In this document: piece after piece, positions 25,733 through 34,100 of the stretch
How positions within the stretch are numbered: position 1 is the first letter of the stretch
Layout of the letters: each line of letters starts with the position of its first letter
DNA from: Alphaproteobacteria bacterium
Lineage (GTDB): Bacteria > Pseudomonadota > Alphaproteobacteria > Micropepsales > Micropepsaceae
DNA length: 57,720 nucleotides
Assembly (NCBI GenBank): GCA_003139615.1
Contig: PLJH01000010.1
Location: 45,106-102,825 of the forward strand
Direction of reading: 5' to 3'
The notes under the pieces: model-generated
What the model was told of the DNA's origin: nothing
Databases searched by the model: none
The model's input: the letters and a program-made list of their open reading frames with translations, nothing else
Position numbers and translations under genes: made by a program

Positions 25733-26761
25733 TTAAGCCGCCATCCGCTTCTGCCAGCGCGTCAAACGTGAATTGCCGGCGCGCAACAAAGGCAACAGCG
25801 CCCCCAGATGCGCGTCACGCGCGCCCAGACCATATCGAGGCAGAAGCCAGCGATTGACACTGGCATCCAGCGAGCCCGAAAGCGTGGTGAAGGCGCTGTC
25901 GTAACCCGCGTCTCGCACCGCTTGCCAGGCTTGCGGCGAGATATCGCCCACATTTCCGAACGGATACGCGAAGGCTCGGCAGGACCCGATTGCGGCGATG
26001 ATTTTTTCGCGCGGCACGCGCGCCTGCTCGATCAGATACTCCTCCGATTGCGCAGAATGCATGGGCCAGTGAACATGCGCATGCGCGCCGATCTCGACGC
26101 CGCGTTTGGCGAGCGTTCTCACATCCTGCCAGGTCAGGAATTTCTCGGATGCAAATCGTGCGAGCAATGCCGTTCGTTCGGAGTCCGGGAAAGCCGCCAT
26201 CATTGCGGCGACCGATTGATTCGCCCGCGCCGCATCCATCGCCTTGAGCCTTGCGAGCGACGGTCCCGCAAGGATCAGGCGTTGCAGTTCATCTGCGAGT
26301 TCGATCGGCGCAGCGAAATTGGGAATCTCGTAGCGGCCAGACGGCGCATAGAAAAAGAAGATGCGCGCCAGGGTCATGGGATTATATGCGCCGGTATCGA
26401 TGTGATGGGTGCTCGCGAACAGGGTCCAGGGCAGTTCCAACTCTTCGAGGATATCGGCCGCCACGGTCAACGTGTTCGCATAGCCGTCATCGGACATCAG
26501 AAAGACCGAGCGCTCGTGTTGCTCGGGATGGCTGAGCGCCTCGTTCAGCGCGACCAGCGGCAAAACCTGAAAATTCTCTTTCAGGGCTTTTGCGATGCCG
26601 CGGAAGGCGCGTGCATCATGCTGGTTGATCTGGATTCGCGGGTCGTCGATCTCCGGCGCAACGCCGTGGAAGAACAGCGCGACCGGCCGGCCGAACGGAC
26701 GCAATGCGCCCGGCGGCAGCCACCGCGCCAATTCCCGCAACCAATCCGTGCCGCCGGCCAT
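25733..26761 (-). CDS. Polysaccharide deacetylase (NodB/CE4-like)
   Basis: A CE4-like metal-dependent deacetylase of 342 residues. The N-terminal VALFFHGVAP strand opens the barrel. The metal Asp pair lies in FLMSDDGYANT (~88-98), where CE4 enzymes have FDDG, and the two metal histidines lie in GAHAHVHWPM (~222-231; CE4 usually H-S/T-x-x-H). FAYPFGNVG (~262) matches motif 3. No signal peptide is visible, so it may act on cytoplasmic or membrane-facing intermediates. Being beside the sugar-transferase operon, on the same strand but about 200 bp upstream of it, suggests it deacetylates the repeat unit. Confidence 0.84.
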   Translation of the reverse strand: MAGGTDWLRELARWLPPGALRPFGRPVALFFHGVAPEIDDPRIQINQHDARAFRGIAKALKENFQVLPLVALNEALSHPEQHERSVFLMSDDGYANTLTVAADILEELELPWTLFASTHHIDTGAYNPMTLARIFFFYAPSGRYEIPNFAAPIELADELQRLILAGPSLARLKAMDAARANQSVAAMMAAFPDSERTALLARFASEKFLTWQDVRTLAKRGVEIGAHAHVHWPMHSAQSEEYLIEQARVPREKIIAAIGSCRAFAYPFGNVGDISPQAWQAVRDAGYDSAFTTLSGSLDASVNRWLLPRYGLGARDAHLGALLPLLRAGNSRLTRWQKRMAA

Positions 26762-26876
26762 GATGTTCCTTTCCCGGCCAATTTTAAGGCCCGAGATGTC
26801 GCCGGATCGTTACCGCAGAGGCGTAATCGGGCCCAATAAGCTGCTATTCTGTGTCGCCCGCACCCGGATAACCCGC

Positions 26877-28658
26877 ATGACCTTCACCCCGCCCTTGCGC
26901 GAAATCGCCTTTGCCCTGACCGAGATCGCCGGCGGCAAGCGCCTGCAGCAATCCTATCCCGGCTTCGATGACGAGACCCTGGCAGCGGTTCTCGACGCAG
27001 GCGGAAAGCTTGCGCGCGATGTGCTGGCGCCCCTCAACCGCATCGGCGACGAGACCGGCGCGCGCATCGAAAACGGCCGCGTTCGGGCCGTGCCCGGTTT
27101 TACCGAAGCCTATCGCACTTTCGCCGAAGGCGGCTGGAATGCGCTCGCCGCCGATCCCGATCATGGCGGCCAGGGATTGCCCAAGGCGCTGGAAATCGCG
27201 GTCTATGAAATGATGCACAGCGCCAATATGGCGTTCGGGTTGTGCCCGATGCTGACCCAGGGCGCGATCGAAGCGCTCTCGGCCCACGGCACGGAGAGGC
27301 AGAAAAACCTTTATTTGCCGAAGCTGATCTCCGGCGAATGGACCGGCACGATGAACCTGACCGAGCCGCAGGCAGGTTCCGATCTCGCCGCATTGCGGAC
27401 GCGCGCGGAGCCCGACGGCAATGGCGGCTATCGGCTGACCGGGCAGAAGATTTTCATCACCTGGGGCGATCACGATATGGCGGACAACATCGTCCATCTC
27501 GTGCTCGCGCGCATCCCCGGCGCGCCGGACGGCACCAAAGGCGTGTCGCTGTTCCTGTCTTCGAAGCGGCTGGTCAACGACGACGGTTCGCTGGGTGCTG
27601 CGAACGATGTCGGTCCCACAGGCATCGAGCACAAGCTCGGCATTCACGGCTCACCCACCTGCACAATGGCTTACACCGGCGCGCGCGCGGAGCTTGTCGG
27701 CGTCGAGAACCAGGGCCTCGCGCATATGTTCACGATGATGAACGCCGCGCGGCTGCAGGTGGGGACACAAGGTGTCGCCATTGCGGAACGCGCCTACCAG
27801 CAGGCGCTCGGTTTTGCGCTGGAGCGCAAACAGGGGCGCTCGGCCTGGACCGGAGAATATCCCGCGCCGATCTTCGACCATCCCGATGTGCGCCGCATGT
27901 TGATGCTGATGAAAGCGCGCATCGAAGCCGCGCGTGCGATTTGTTTGTCGACTGCCGTCGCTGCCGATCTTGCCAGGGCGCTCCCAGCGGGCGCCGAACG
28001 CGACTCCGCGAAGTTACGCGAAGAACTGTTCACGCCGGTTGCGAAGGCATGGTCGACGGATGCCGGCGTCGAAGTGGCGTCCGTCGCGCTGCAAGTGCAT
28101 GGCGGCATGGGCTTCATCGAAGAGACAGGCGCCGCACAGCACTATCGCGATGCGCGCATTGCGCCGATCTATGAAGGCACAAACGGTATCCAGGCGATCG
28201 ACCTCATGGGCCGCAAGCTCGCATTGGGCAACGGTCAGGCGGTGCGCGAACTCACGGACGATATTTTGCAGACCTGCGCCGAGATCGAACGCTCGGCCAA
28301 CGAGTGGCTCGCGCCTGTCGCCGCGCGATTGCGTGACGCAGTCGCTGCCGTGCGCGATTCGACGGGCTGGCTGATCGAACGACGCGGACATGCGCAGCCG
28401 GATGCGCTTGCGGGCGCAACCGCCTATCTCAAACTGCTGGGCGACGTCACAGGTGGTTGGATGCTCGCGAAAGGCGCGCTGATCGCAGTTTCCCATTTGG
28501 CCGACGACACCGACAAATGGTGGCGCACCCGCATCGGCCTGGCGCGGCTATTTGCCGAAAACGTTCTCGCGAGTGCACCCGGTCTCGCCGCTGCCGTGAT
28601 GATGGGCGCGAACGATCTGACTGCGACCACTCCGCAGGCTCTGGGCCGTTCGAACTGA
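26877..28658 (+). CDS. Acyl-CoA dehydrogenase, long ~600-residue form (DmdC/FadE-like subgroup)
   Basis: An FAD-dependent enzyme of 593 residues that introduces a trans-2 double bond into acyl-CoA. The middle domain shows MNLTEPQAGSDLAALRTRA (FAD/substrate loop, ~160) and GQKIFITWGDHD. The C-terminal helical domain shows AERAYQQALGFALERKQGR, then VHGGMGFIEETGAAQHYRDARIAPIYEGTNG (~415-440), which carries the FAD-contacting and C-terminal signature. The extra C-terminal ~150 residues mark the long subgroup that includes 3-methylmercaptopropionyl-CoA dehydrogenase; I cannot say which substrate is used here. The frame is open further upstream, but homology begins at MTFTPPLREIAFAL, so ATG 26877 is the start. 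Confidence 0.92.
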   Translation: MTFTPPLREIAFALTEIAGGKRLQQSYPGFDDETLAAVLDAGGKLARDVLAPLNRIGDETGARIENGRVRAVPGFTEAYRTFAEGGWNALAADPDHGGQGLPKALEIAVYEMMHSANMAFGLCPMLTQGAIEALSAHGTERQKNLYLPKLISGEWTGTMNLTEPQAGSDLAALRTRAEPDGNGGYRLTGQKIFITWGDHDMADNIVHLVLARIPGAPDGTKGVSLFLSSKRLVNDDGSLGAANDVGPTGIEHKLGIHGSPTCTMAYTGARAELVGVENQGLAHMFTMMNAARLQVGTQGVAIAERAYQQALGFALERKQGRSAWTGEYPAPIFDHPDVRRMLMLMKARIEAARAICLSTAVAADLARALPAGAERDSAKLREELFTPVAKAWSTDAGVEVASVALQVHGGMGFIEETGAAQHYRDARIAPIYEGTNGIQAIDLMGRKLALGNGQAVRELTDDILQTCAEIERSANEWLAPVAARLRDAVAAVRDSTGWLIERRGHAQPDALAGATAYLKLLGDVTGGWMLAKGALIAVSHLADDTDKWWRTRIGLARLFAENVLASAPGLAAAVMMGANDLTATTPQALGRSN

Positions 28659-28685
28659 ATCACACATCGGATCCCCGAAAACCGG

Positions 28686-28709
28686 CTGCTCCATCTTGCA
28701 TCGGAGCAG
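28686..28709. terminator. Small hairpin downstream of the acyl-CoA dehydrogenase gene
   Basis: A 7 bp inverted repeat (ctgctcc ... ggagcag) with a 10-base loop lies 28 bp after the acyl-CoA dehydrogenase stop. A second small palindrome, ctggacttatccag, follows at about 28714. There is no T-tract, so this is at best a weak terminator or an mRNA-stabilising element ahead of the DUF47-Pit genes. Confidence 0.35.
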
Positions 28710-28760
28710 GCATTCTGGACTTATCCAGACCGAATTCCTTCGTCGTGTTTCGGGGTTTCC

Positions 28761-29405
28761 ATGCTCAGATGGTTTCAGGCGCTCATGCCCAAGGAGGAGC
28801 GCTTTTTCGGGCTTTTCAACCGGCATGCCGCCGTTCTGGTCAAGGGAGCGGAGGCCTTGCGCGTGCTGCTCAATGGCGGACCGGGCGTGGCCGAGGCCGC
28901 CCGACAGGTCGTGACCTTCGAAAACGAAGCCGACGCCATCGCCCGCGAAGTTTTGCTCCTGACGCGCCGGTCGTTCATCACACCCTTCGACCGCAGCGAC
29001 ATCAAGGATCTCATCAACACGCTCGACGACGCGATCGACCAGATGCAGAAAACGGCGAAGGCCATCACCCTGTTCGAAGTGTCGAGCTTCGAGCCGGAAA
29101 TGGCGCAGATGGGCGACAGCATCGTGCTTGCCTCGAAGCTGGTCGTCGACGCCGTGAGCTTGCTCGGTTCGGTGCGGGAAGATTCGGCGCGCCTGCATTC
29201 GATCACCGAAGAGATCATCCGCCTGGAAGACAGCGCCGACAGCCTCAACGATTCCGGCATCAAGGCACTGTTCAAGCGCTATCGCGACGGCAATGCGATG
29301 GACTATATCGTCGGCGTCGAAATCTACGATCACCTTGAAAAAGTGATGGACCGCCTGGAAGACGTGGCCAACCGCATTGGCGGTATCGTCATCGAGCAGG
29401 TCTAG
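28761..29405 (+). CDS. DUF47 family PhoU-like regulator of phosphate transport
   Basis: A 214-residue, mostly helical PhoU-like protein (DUF47/YkaA family), usually encoded next to Pit phosphate permeases and thought to regulate them. The N-terminal MLRWFQALMPKEERFFGLF is characteristic. Later segments with acidic/basic helices include ITPFDRSDIKDLINTLDDAIDQM (~75) and IYDHLEKVMDRLEDVANRIG (~190). There is no signal peptide or membrane segment, so it is cytoplasmic. The Pit gene begins 6 bp after its stop, confirming the functional pairing. Confidence 0.92.
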   Translation: MLRWFQALMPKEERFFGLFNRHAAVLVKGAEALRVLLNGGPGVAEAARQVVTFENEADAIAREVLLLTRRSFITPFDRSDIKDLINTLDDAIDQMQKTAKAITLFEVSSFEPEMAQMGDSIVLASKLVVDAVSLLGSVREDSARLHSITEEIIRLEDSADSLNDSGIKALFKRYRDGNAMDYIVGVEIYDHLEKVMDRLEDVANRIGGIVIEQV

Positions 29406-29411
29406 ACCTGC

Positions 29412-30398
29412 ATGCTGCTGCTCATCTGCCTGATCGCTGTCGCGCTCACGTTCGATTTCCTGAACGGGCGCAACGACGCGGCCAATTCCGTCGCAACCAT
29501 CGTGTCGACGCGCGTGCTTGCGCCGCGCTACGCGGTGGCCTGGGCCGCGTTCTTCAACTTTATCGCTTTCCTCTTCTTCGGCCTGCACGTCGCCGGAACC
29601 ATCGGCACGGGGATCGTCGCCGCCGGCTCCATAACGGATCAGGTGGTCTTCGGCGCGCTGATGGGCGCCATCGTCTGGAATGTCGGCAGCGGCTATGTGG
29701 GCATCCCCTCCAGCTCATCGCATGCACTGATCGGTGGGTTGGTGGGTGCGGGCGTGGCGCATGCCGGACTCCACGTCATTGTGTGGACAGGTCTTGGCAA
29801 GACGATCGGCGCAATTTTTCTGGCGCCCACCATGGGCCTCGTCATTGCGTTGCTGCTGGTGCTGATTGTGTCCTGGGCGTTCCTGCGTGTGACCCCGGCA
29901 CGCGCCGACGGCATTTTCCGCAAGGTACAGTTCGTTTCGGCTTCGCTCTACTCGCTGGGCCATGGGGGCAACGATGCCCAGAAAACGATGGGCATCATCG
30001 CGGCACTGCTCGCGGCGCACCACCAGCTCTCCGGCGGCTTTCATGTTCCCCTCTGGGTGGTGATCAGCTGCAACGGCGCGATGGCCCTCGGTACGCTGTT
30101 GGGCGGCTGGCGCATCGTGCATACGATGGGGTCGCGAATCACCCGGCTGACGCCCGTTCAAGGCGTTTGCGCCGAGACGGCAGGATCGATCACCTTGTTC
30201 GTTGCAACCCATTTCGGAATTCCGGTTTCGACCACGCAAACCATCACCGGCGCGATCGTCGGTGTGGGCGCCGCACGACGTGCCTCCGCGGTGCGCTGGA
30301 ACGTGGCGCAAGACATTCTTATCGCTTGGGTGCTTACTATGCCGGCCGCCGCTTTGTGCGGCGCCTTGTTCTACTTTGCGTTCGGAGTGTTCGTGTGA
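29412..30398 (+). CDS. pit: Inorganic phosphate transporter, Pit family
   Basis: A proton- or cation-coupled low-affinity phosphate permease of 328 residues with about ten membrane helices. Both internal repeats of the family are visible. The N-terminal one has FDFLNGRNDAANSVATIV and GYVGIPSSSSHALIGGLVGAG. The C-terminal one has LGHGGNDAQKTMGII and FGIPVSTTQTITGAIVGVG. The paired GxNDA and PxS-S/T-T-H/Q motifs form the transport site. It is coupled to the DUF47 gene upstream, and the Nudix gene begins one base after its stop, so three genes form an operon. No Pho-box-like repeat was recognised upstream. Confidence 0.94.
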   Translation: MLLLICLIAVALTFDFLNGRNDAANSVATIVSTRVLAPRYAVAWAAFFNFIAFLFFGLHVAGTIGTGIVAAGSITDQVVFGALMGAIVWNVGSGYVGIPSSSSHALIGGLVGAGVAHAGLHVIVWTGLGKTIGAIFLAPTMGLVIALLLVLIVSWAFLRVTPARADGIFRKVQFVSASLYSLGHGGNDAQKTMGIIAALLAAHHQLSGGFHVPLWVVISCNGAMALGTLLGGWRIVHTMGSRITRLTPVQGVCAETAGSITLFVATHFGIPVSTTQTITGAIVGVGAARRASAVRWNVAQDILIAWVLTMPAAALCGALFYFAFGVFV

Positions 30399-30399
30399 A

Positions 30400-30861
30400 A
30401 TGCGGATTGACCCGGCGAACAGCGTAACGTCCCGGAAGACGAACAACGTGCAATACGCGGCTCTGCCCTATCGCGTGCGCAATGGCGTTCTTGAAATCCT
30501 GCTCATCACTACGCGCCGCACCCACCGCTGGATCGTGCCGAAAGGCTGGCCGATCGACGGACATCCTCCCCATGACAGCGCTGCCTCTGAAGCGCTGGAG
30601 GAAGCGGGCATTTCCGGCGAGATCTCGAACCGCCCTTTGGGCTTCTATCGCTATGAAAAGCTGCGCAAGAGCGGCGAGACGTTGCCGTGCAAAGTGAGCG
30701 TGTTCGCAATGCGCGTCACCCGCCAGCGGCGGAGCTGGGCGGAGAAAGACACGCGACAAACCCGTTGGTGTTCGGCACAACAGGCCGCAGAGCTTGTCGG
30801 CGAGCGGGGCTTGCGGCCGCTGATCCTCAAATTCGCTGCCGCGATATCGCCGGCAAGCTAG
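30400..30861 (+). CDS. Nudix hydrolase
   Basis: A 153-residue Nudix protein similar to diphosphoinositol-polyphosphate or dinucleotide pyrophosphohydrolases of this class. The fold starts at VQYAALPYRVRNG, and the Nudix box lies at ~49-71 (KGWPIDGHPPHDSAASEALEEAGI). The metal-binding E64, E67 and E68 are present, but the canonical Arg before the first of them is Ser63, and the early Glu of the box is missing, as in some subfamilies. ATG 30400 follows the Pit stop after one base, so translation is probably coupled; a later GTG near 30448 is possible. Hydrolysis of a phosphorylated nucleotide next to phosphate uptake is plausible but unproven. Confidence 0.86.
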   Translation: MRIDPANSVTSRKTNNVQYAALPYRVRNGVLEILLITTRRTHRWIVPKGWPIDGHPPHDSAASEALEEAGISGEISNRPLGFYRYEKLRKSGETLPCKVSVFAMRVTRQRRSWAEKDTRQTRWCSAQQAAELVGERGLRPLILKFAAAISPAS

Positions 30862-31187
30862 ACGAGGTCGTGGTTTCGCCGGGCGGGGCGCGGCCCCTCC
30901 GCCCATGTGCCGCAATGCTGCAACGCCGCCACTTCCGCCGGCTTTGCGCTCGGACCGAAACATTCCCCAGACTTAATTCGGCCTAAAAGCCCCTTCAGGA
31001 ACACTCAAATCGTGACGGGCACCATGATCATCGGAAGCACGATCATTCCGCCTTACGTGGATCTCGCAGGGAGTGAAACCGATACATGCGACGAGCCCGC
31101 AGGCTCTGGGTCATTTGGCTTGAATCAATTGCCGGCCATCAGGAAAGCCGCGCAGCACCAACCTGCGTGCGCGTCGAGGCAATTTCG
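30862..31187. other. Non-coding gap carrying direct-repeat copy 1
   Basis: 326 bp between the Nudix gene and the end of the adhesin gene. It contains one copy of a ~36 bp repeat (30964-30999) that recurs at 37903. I find no convincing gene. Immediately after the adhesin stop no adhesin-like coding continues in the other frames. Confidence 0.5.
30964..30999 (+). repeat. Direct repeat DR1, copy 1
   Basis: A 36 bp stretch with core acttaattcggcc followed by taaaagccccttcagg. It matches 37903-37937 in the same orientation with one single-base gap and two or three substitutions. The two copies bracket the adhesin/methyltransferase/ligase block. It could be a dispersed intergenic repeat or a boundary of an inserted block. 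Confidence 0.65.
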
Positions 31188-34100
31188 TTACTGGTTGATC
31201 GTGTCCGGTCCCGTCCCGGGAGAGTTGGTTCCAATCCTGTAAATCTCATTCGGACCGGTGAGGGCGATGCCGCTGTCGGCGGTGACGTTCAGAACATGGG
31301 TCGTGATGTCGCCCGTGCCATACACCTCGCCCTGCGAGGAACCGAGCGTCATGGTACCGGCGTCCAACGCGCCGTCGACGACAAGGTCGCCGCGTGTGGT
31401 TTGCAGCGTCAGAACATTTGTGCCGGCATTGACGGTTCCCGACACCGTAAGGGCCTGATGGTTGGTCAGCAGGAAGTTGCCGTTCGTATTGGTGAAGTCG
31501 CCCAGGCTCCCGATCAGATTGGCCCCCTCCAGTCTGGTTCCGCCACTTGCGCTTCCGGTCAGCTCCGTTGCGGTGATGACGCCGTTGGCCATGTCCTCCC
31601 AGATCGAGCCCGCCGAGGTGAGCGTCACCGTTCCACCGGCTGTGATATCTCCATTGATTGCGATGTCGCTGCCGGTACCGGGCATGGTCATGGTCAGGAC
31701 GAGATCGCCCGTTCCGGCATTTACCGCGCCCGTGACCACCAACTTCTCGTTGTCGGTCAGCACCAGGCCGCCCGCGCCGTCGTTTGTGAACCCGCGGAGC
31801 ACTCCAATAAGATTGACGCCGTTCAAATTGGCGCCACCTACCGAGCGGCCTGTCAGAATTGCGGCGTCGATCCCGTCGCCGGAGGCCTCGCCGATCGTAC
31901 CGGCGGAGTTGATCGCAACATCGTCGCCCGTGAAGTTGAGCGTTGTGTCGATCGTGAACGACGCCGCGGTATCGTCTATGGCGACATCGAACCCGGACAA
32001 GAATCCGCCTGCCTGGGTGTAGATGAATTGCGAGCCGGTCTCGGAGCCGATCGCCGTGTCGAGGCCTGCGATCGTGCCGCTCGCATTCGCAGAGTCGCCG
32101 GCGATCTCGATCTCGCCGTCCCGGATGTCGAGATTTGTCAGGGAACCCGACGCGTCCTGATAATAGGTGTTTCCCGGGCGCGCCGCTCCGCTCGCGATAT
32201 AGCCGAGAACCTGACCGTCCGAACTGGGAATCGTTCCGGGCGCGAGCAGCAGATAGTAATAGCCGTTAGCGCCCGAGGACATCGACAACAGTGGCGTCGC
32301 GGCCGCGTCCCCGTCGATCAGCAAGCCGACGCCGGCGCCCGAAATCGGCGTTGCGCCGTTGGAGAGAATGCCGGTCACGACCTGCGGGGTGCCCGCGGGC
32401 AGCTGCCATTGGAGATAGGGATAACTCAGGCCGGGAACGATGGCCCAGATCGTGTCGTCGAAGCCGTTCGGCAGCGCCTGCTGCAGCTTCGCCGTCTCCT
32501 CGCCCGTAATGCCGGAATCGTTGGCGACATTGCCCGCGCCGCGGCTGAGAGGGGTGATACCGCTCGTTTCAATGTTCCAATAGGAATTGGTGATGCTGCC
32601 TGGCGTGGACTCATCCACGCCAACCAGGCCGCCGGTGTGGGGGCGAGTTGCTCCCGAAACGAGACCAACCGCATAGGTCTGATCTATCGTGCCGAAATTG
32701 TAGCCGACAAGCCCTCCCGCGAACGCGCCTGAGCCCGAGTCCGAAACCGCTCCCGTCGCATAGGCCGCAACAATCGCCCCCTGGTTCACTCCCGCGAGGC
32801 CGCCGACGCTACTGCTTGCTCCCCCGCTGGCCGCTCCCGTCGCAAACGAATATTGAAGCGATGATTGGTTGACGCCGACAAGCCCACCGACACTCGAGCC
32901 TTCGCCGCCCGTCGCGGCGCCGCTCGCATAGGAGTTCTCGATGGTTGTCTCGTTGAGGCCGACAAGGCCGCCGACATACGAGTTATCGCCGCCCGTCGCG
33001 GCGCCGCTCGCATAAGAGTTCTCGATGGTTGTTTGGTTGAGGCCGACAAGCCCGCCGACATACGAGAAACCGGTGCCTGCTGCTGCGCCGCTGGCGTAGG
33101 AGTTCTCGATGGTTCCCGCATTGTAGGCCACGAGGCCGCCGACAAATGAGGAAACGCCGTTGACGCTGGCCGTGGCGTAAGCGTTCTGGACCGTGCCGGA
33201 GTTTGGGCCGATCAAGCCGCCTACGGCGCTGCCCTCTGCCCCGTCGATCACCGAGCCCGAAACGCCGGCGTCGACGACCATCGCGCCGGTTTCGCTGATT
33301 CCGATCAATCCGCCGATACTGGCATATTGGCTGTCGCCGACTGCGACCGAGCCGACCACATTGAGCACCGCGCCGTAGTTGTCGCCGACCAGGCCGCCGA
33401 CATCTATGCCGCCCGTGCCGCTGCCGGTCACCGATTCTCCGGCCAGGCCCAGATCGCGGATTGTTCCGGACGATTGGCCGAACAGCCCGACATCGGGCAA
33501 GGATATGCCGTCGATTGTCAGGTTCGAGATCGTGTTGCCAAGGCCCTCGAAGGTGCCGGCGAATTCGTTGCCGAAGGTGCCCAGCGGAACCCAGCCGCTC
33601 GTACCGGTGGCATCGAGCGAATTGGCCAGCGCATAATTGCCGTTGAGATTGCTGTTGACGGCCTGCAAGTCGCTCATCGAATAGACGAGCATGTAGTTCG
33701 TGCCGTTGATCGCGAGCGAGCCGCCGTTGTTCGTCGTACCATAGGACACATTGCCCACAAAGCCCGTGGCGCCGAGATCGAAGGACAGGCCGCCGTCGGT
33801 CGCTTCGTCGTTGTATTGCAGCACGAGCCCGCCCGCGCCGGAAATCGAAATCGGCGCGTCGATATTGAGCGAATGATACGCATCGAGCGTAAGCGTTGCG
33901 CTCGTGTTCCAGGAAAGCGGCGCTGCGACCGTAATGTCGCCGGCGCCCGTGGTTTGCACGCCAGAGCCCGACGCCGGGCCCGATGTCGTCTGCTCGAGAA
34001 CGCTGGTGCCCGCTCTGAGCGCGCCGTCGATGGTCGTGGCCGCGTTGGAATCGATGGTGAGGTCTTCCGGATCGACCTTCCAGTGCCCGCCTTGGCCGGC

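Noticed and set aside
32850..33110. Regular repeats considered as a CRISPR array
   Set aside because: The 84 bp periodicity is in frame, encodes GLUG repeats, and has no unique spacers.
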